Assembly (NCBI GenBank): GCA_036337765.1
Contig: JAYZDP010000211.1
Coordinates: 1-29,944 of the forward strand
Source of the DNA: JAYZDP01 sp036337765
GTDB lineage: Bacteria > Acidobacteriota > Thermoanaerobaculia > Multivoradales > Multivoraceae
Reading direction: 5' to 3'
DNA length: 29,944 nt
Positions 29,263 through 29,944 of this stretch are shown here, piece after piece. Below the pieces are notes generated by a model, which had not been told where the DNA came from, did not search any database, and saw only the letters and a program-made list of their open reading frames with translations. The position numbers and the translations under genes are program-made. Positions within the stretch are counted from its first letter, which is position 1, and every line of letters begins with the position of its first letter.

Positions 29263-29944
29263 TCAGGCCGCGACTTCCTTCCACACGAAAAGCCGCGTCG
29301 CCAGGAAGAACCCGATCCCGAGCCAGACCGCGATTCCCGCTAGCTGGGGTGCGATCTCCAGTAGGGAGAGACCGTTGTTGGAGATCTCGCGCAGCGCGCC
29401 GGCGACGAACGTGAGCGGCAGGATCTTCGACAGGGGCTGCACCATCTCGGGAAGGGAGTCGATGGGGATGAAGATCCCCGACAGGAACATCTGCGGAAAG
29501 ATGAAGAGGTTGCCGATTGCCACGATCGCCTGTTGCGTCTTTGCCAGGCTGCCGAGGCAGAAGCCCAGCGAGAGGAAGGTCACAGTACCGAGGACGATGA
29601 CGGCGTATAGCGACAGAAAGTCGCCGGCAACCGTGACGCCGAGCGCAAAGACCGCGACCAGCAGCAGCACGGAGAGCTGCACGACGCACAGCAACAGGCG
29701 GGCCAGCACCAGGCCGGCGATGAAGTCGCGGGGCCGCAGCGGAGTGACGAACAGTCGCTTGAGGATGCCCTTGCGACGGTACTCGACGAGGTTGAAACCG
29801 CTACCGGCAACGGAGATCTGCATCAGCGTGAAGGCCAGAAGGCCCGGAACGAGAAAGTCGAGATAGCCCTGCGACCGTGCCTTGACGTCTTCCACCGCGA
29901 GAGAGAAGAGCGGCTCGTTGCCTCGCAGCTCCCGCTCCACGCCG
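29263..29944 (-). CDS. ABC-2 type transporter permease, 5' end outside window
   Basis: The frame is open to the right edge; 227 residues are visible and the family has about 250-380, so the N-terminus is missing. There is a GTG at 29940, but it is probably internal. Five to six membrane segments are visible: YLDFLVPGLLAFTLMQISV, LLLCVVQLSVLLLVAVFAL, YAVIVLGTVTFLSLGFCLG, IGNLFIFPQMFLSGIFIPI and AGIAVWLGIGFFLATRLFV. The cytoplasmic loop EYRRKGILKRLFVTPLRPRDF is the coupling region typical of ABC-2 exporters. LPLTFVAGALREI is the conserved late periplasmic segment. It moves an unknown compound outward together with an ATPase, probably encoded just beyond the edge. Confidence 0.9.
   Translation of the reverse strand, partial: GVERELRGNEPLFSLAVEDVKARSQGYLDFLVPGLLAFTLMQISVAGSGFNLVEYRRKGILKRLFVTPLRPRDFIAGLVLARLLLCVVQLSVLLLVAVFALGVTVAGDFLSLYAVIVLGTVTFLSLGFCLGSLAKTQQAIVAIGNLFIFPQMFLSGIFIPIDSLPEMVQPLSKILPLTFVAGALREISNNGLSLLEIAPQLAGIAVWLGIGFFLATRLFVWKEVAA

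Overview
This is a high-G+C chromosomal window (roughly two-thirds G+C by eye), densely packed with about 22 protein genes on both strands. It contains no rRNA, tRNA, phage, insertion sequence or CRISPR. The gene families present suggest an uncultured environmental bacterium, most like Acidobacteriota or a similar phylum: DUF1592/DUF1588 cytochromes, many secreted quinoprotein-type beta-propellers, LVIVD propellers, a stub of a Ser/Thr kinase, and an EthA-like Baeyer-Villiger monooxygenase. That placement is inference; no phylogenetic marker is present. GTG and TTG starts are common, and many genes carry a TAnnnT -10 box very close to the start codon.

Layout. 1-2208 (-): a large secreted di-haem DUF1592 protein, cut by the left edge. 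2403-6295 (-): an operon read right to left, with a relic of an enolase-superfamily gene, an AMP-dependent acyl-CoA ligase, a secreted alpha/beta hydrolase and a secreted PQQ-like propeller, joined by a 4-base overlap and a zero-gap junction. 6477-7253 (-): an enoyl-CoA hydratase-family enzyme. 7352-13905 (+): an export-oriented operon of a Tat-signal type-B carboxylesterase, a PQQ-like propeller, an LVIVD propeller and a DUF305-LVIVD fusion. 13908-15493: divergent SDR and PLC/GDPD-like genes. 15540-16346 (+): a selenoprotein of the glycine/proline reductase B family, with an in-frame UGA and a bacterial SECIS hairpin. 16380-17135 (-): an HpcH/HpaI aldolase. 17233-17446: a stub of a protein-kinase gene. 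17520-19267 (+): two alpha/beta hydrolases. 19426-20241 (-): a second enoyl-CoA hydratase-family enzyme. 20331-21371 (+): a secreted protein of unknown function. 21466-23759 (-): a PQQ dehydrogenase with its own small cytochrome c. 23883-27063 (+): an EthA-like Baeyer-Villiger monooxygenase and a secreted amidohydrolase. 27079-28152 (-): a lipoprotein cyclase/formamidase. 28234-29244 (+): a paralogue of the unknown secreted family. 29263-29944 (-): an ABC-2 permease, cut by the right edge.

How it fits together. The content is catabolic: secreted esterases, an amidohydrolase and quinoprotein-type propellers in the periplasm, and a BVMO, CoA ligase, hydratase-family enzymes, SDR and aldolase in the cytoplasm. 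This would suit breakdown of esters, ketones and acids from complex organic matter, but no single substrate can be read from the sequence.

The strongest unusual signals are: (1) the selenoprotein, whose UGA would be misread as a stop; (2) a recurrent TAnnnT box 6-8 bases before start codons, implying leaderless mRNAs; (3) two copies of a palindromic element of about 78 bp, each supplying the stop codon of one of the two hydratase paralogues; (4) two genes reduced to N- and C-terminal stubs with the middle missing.
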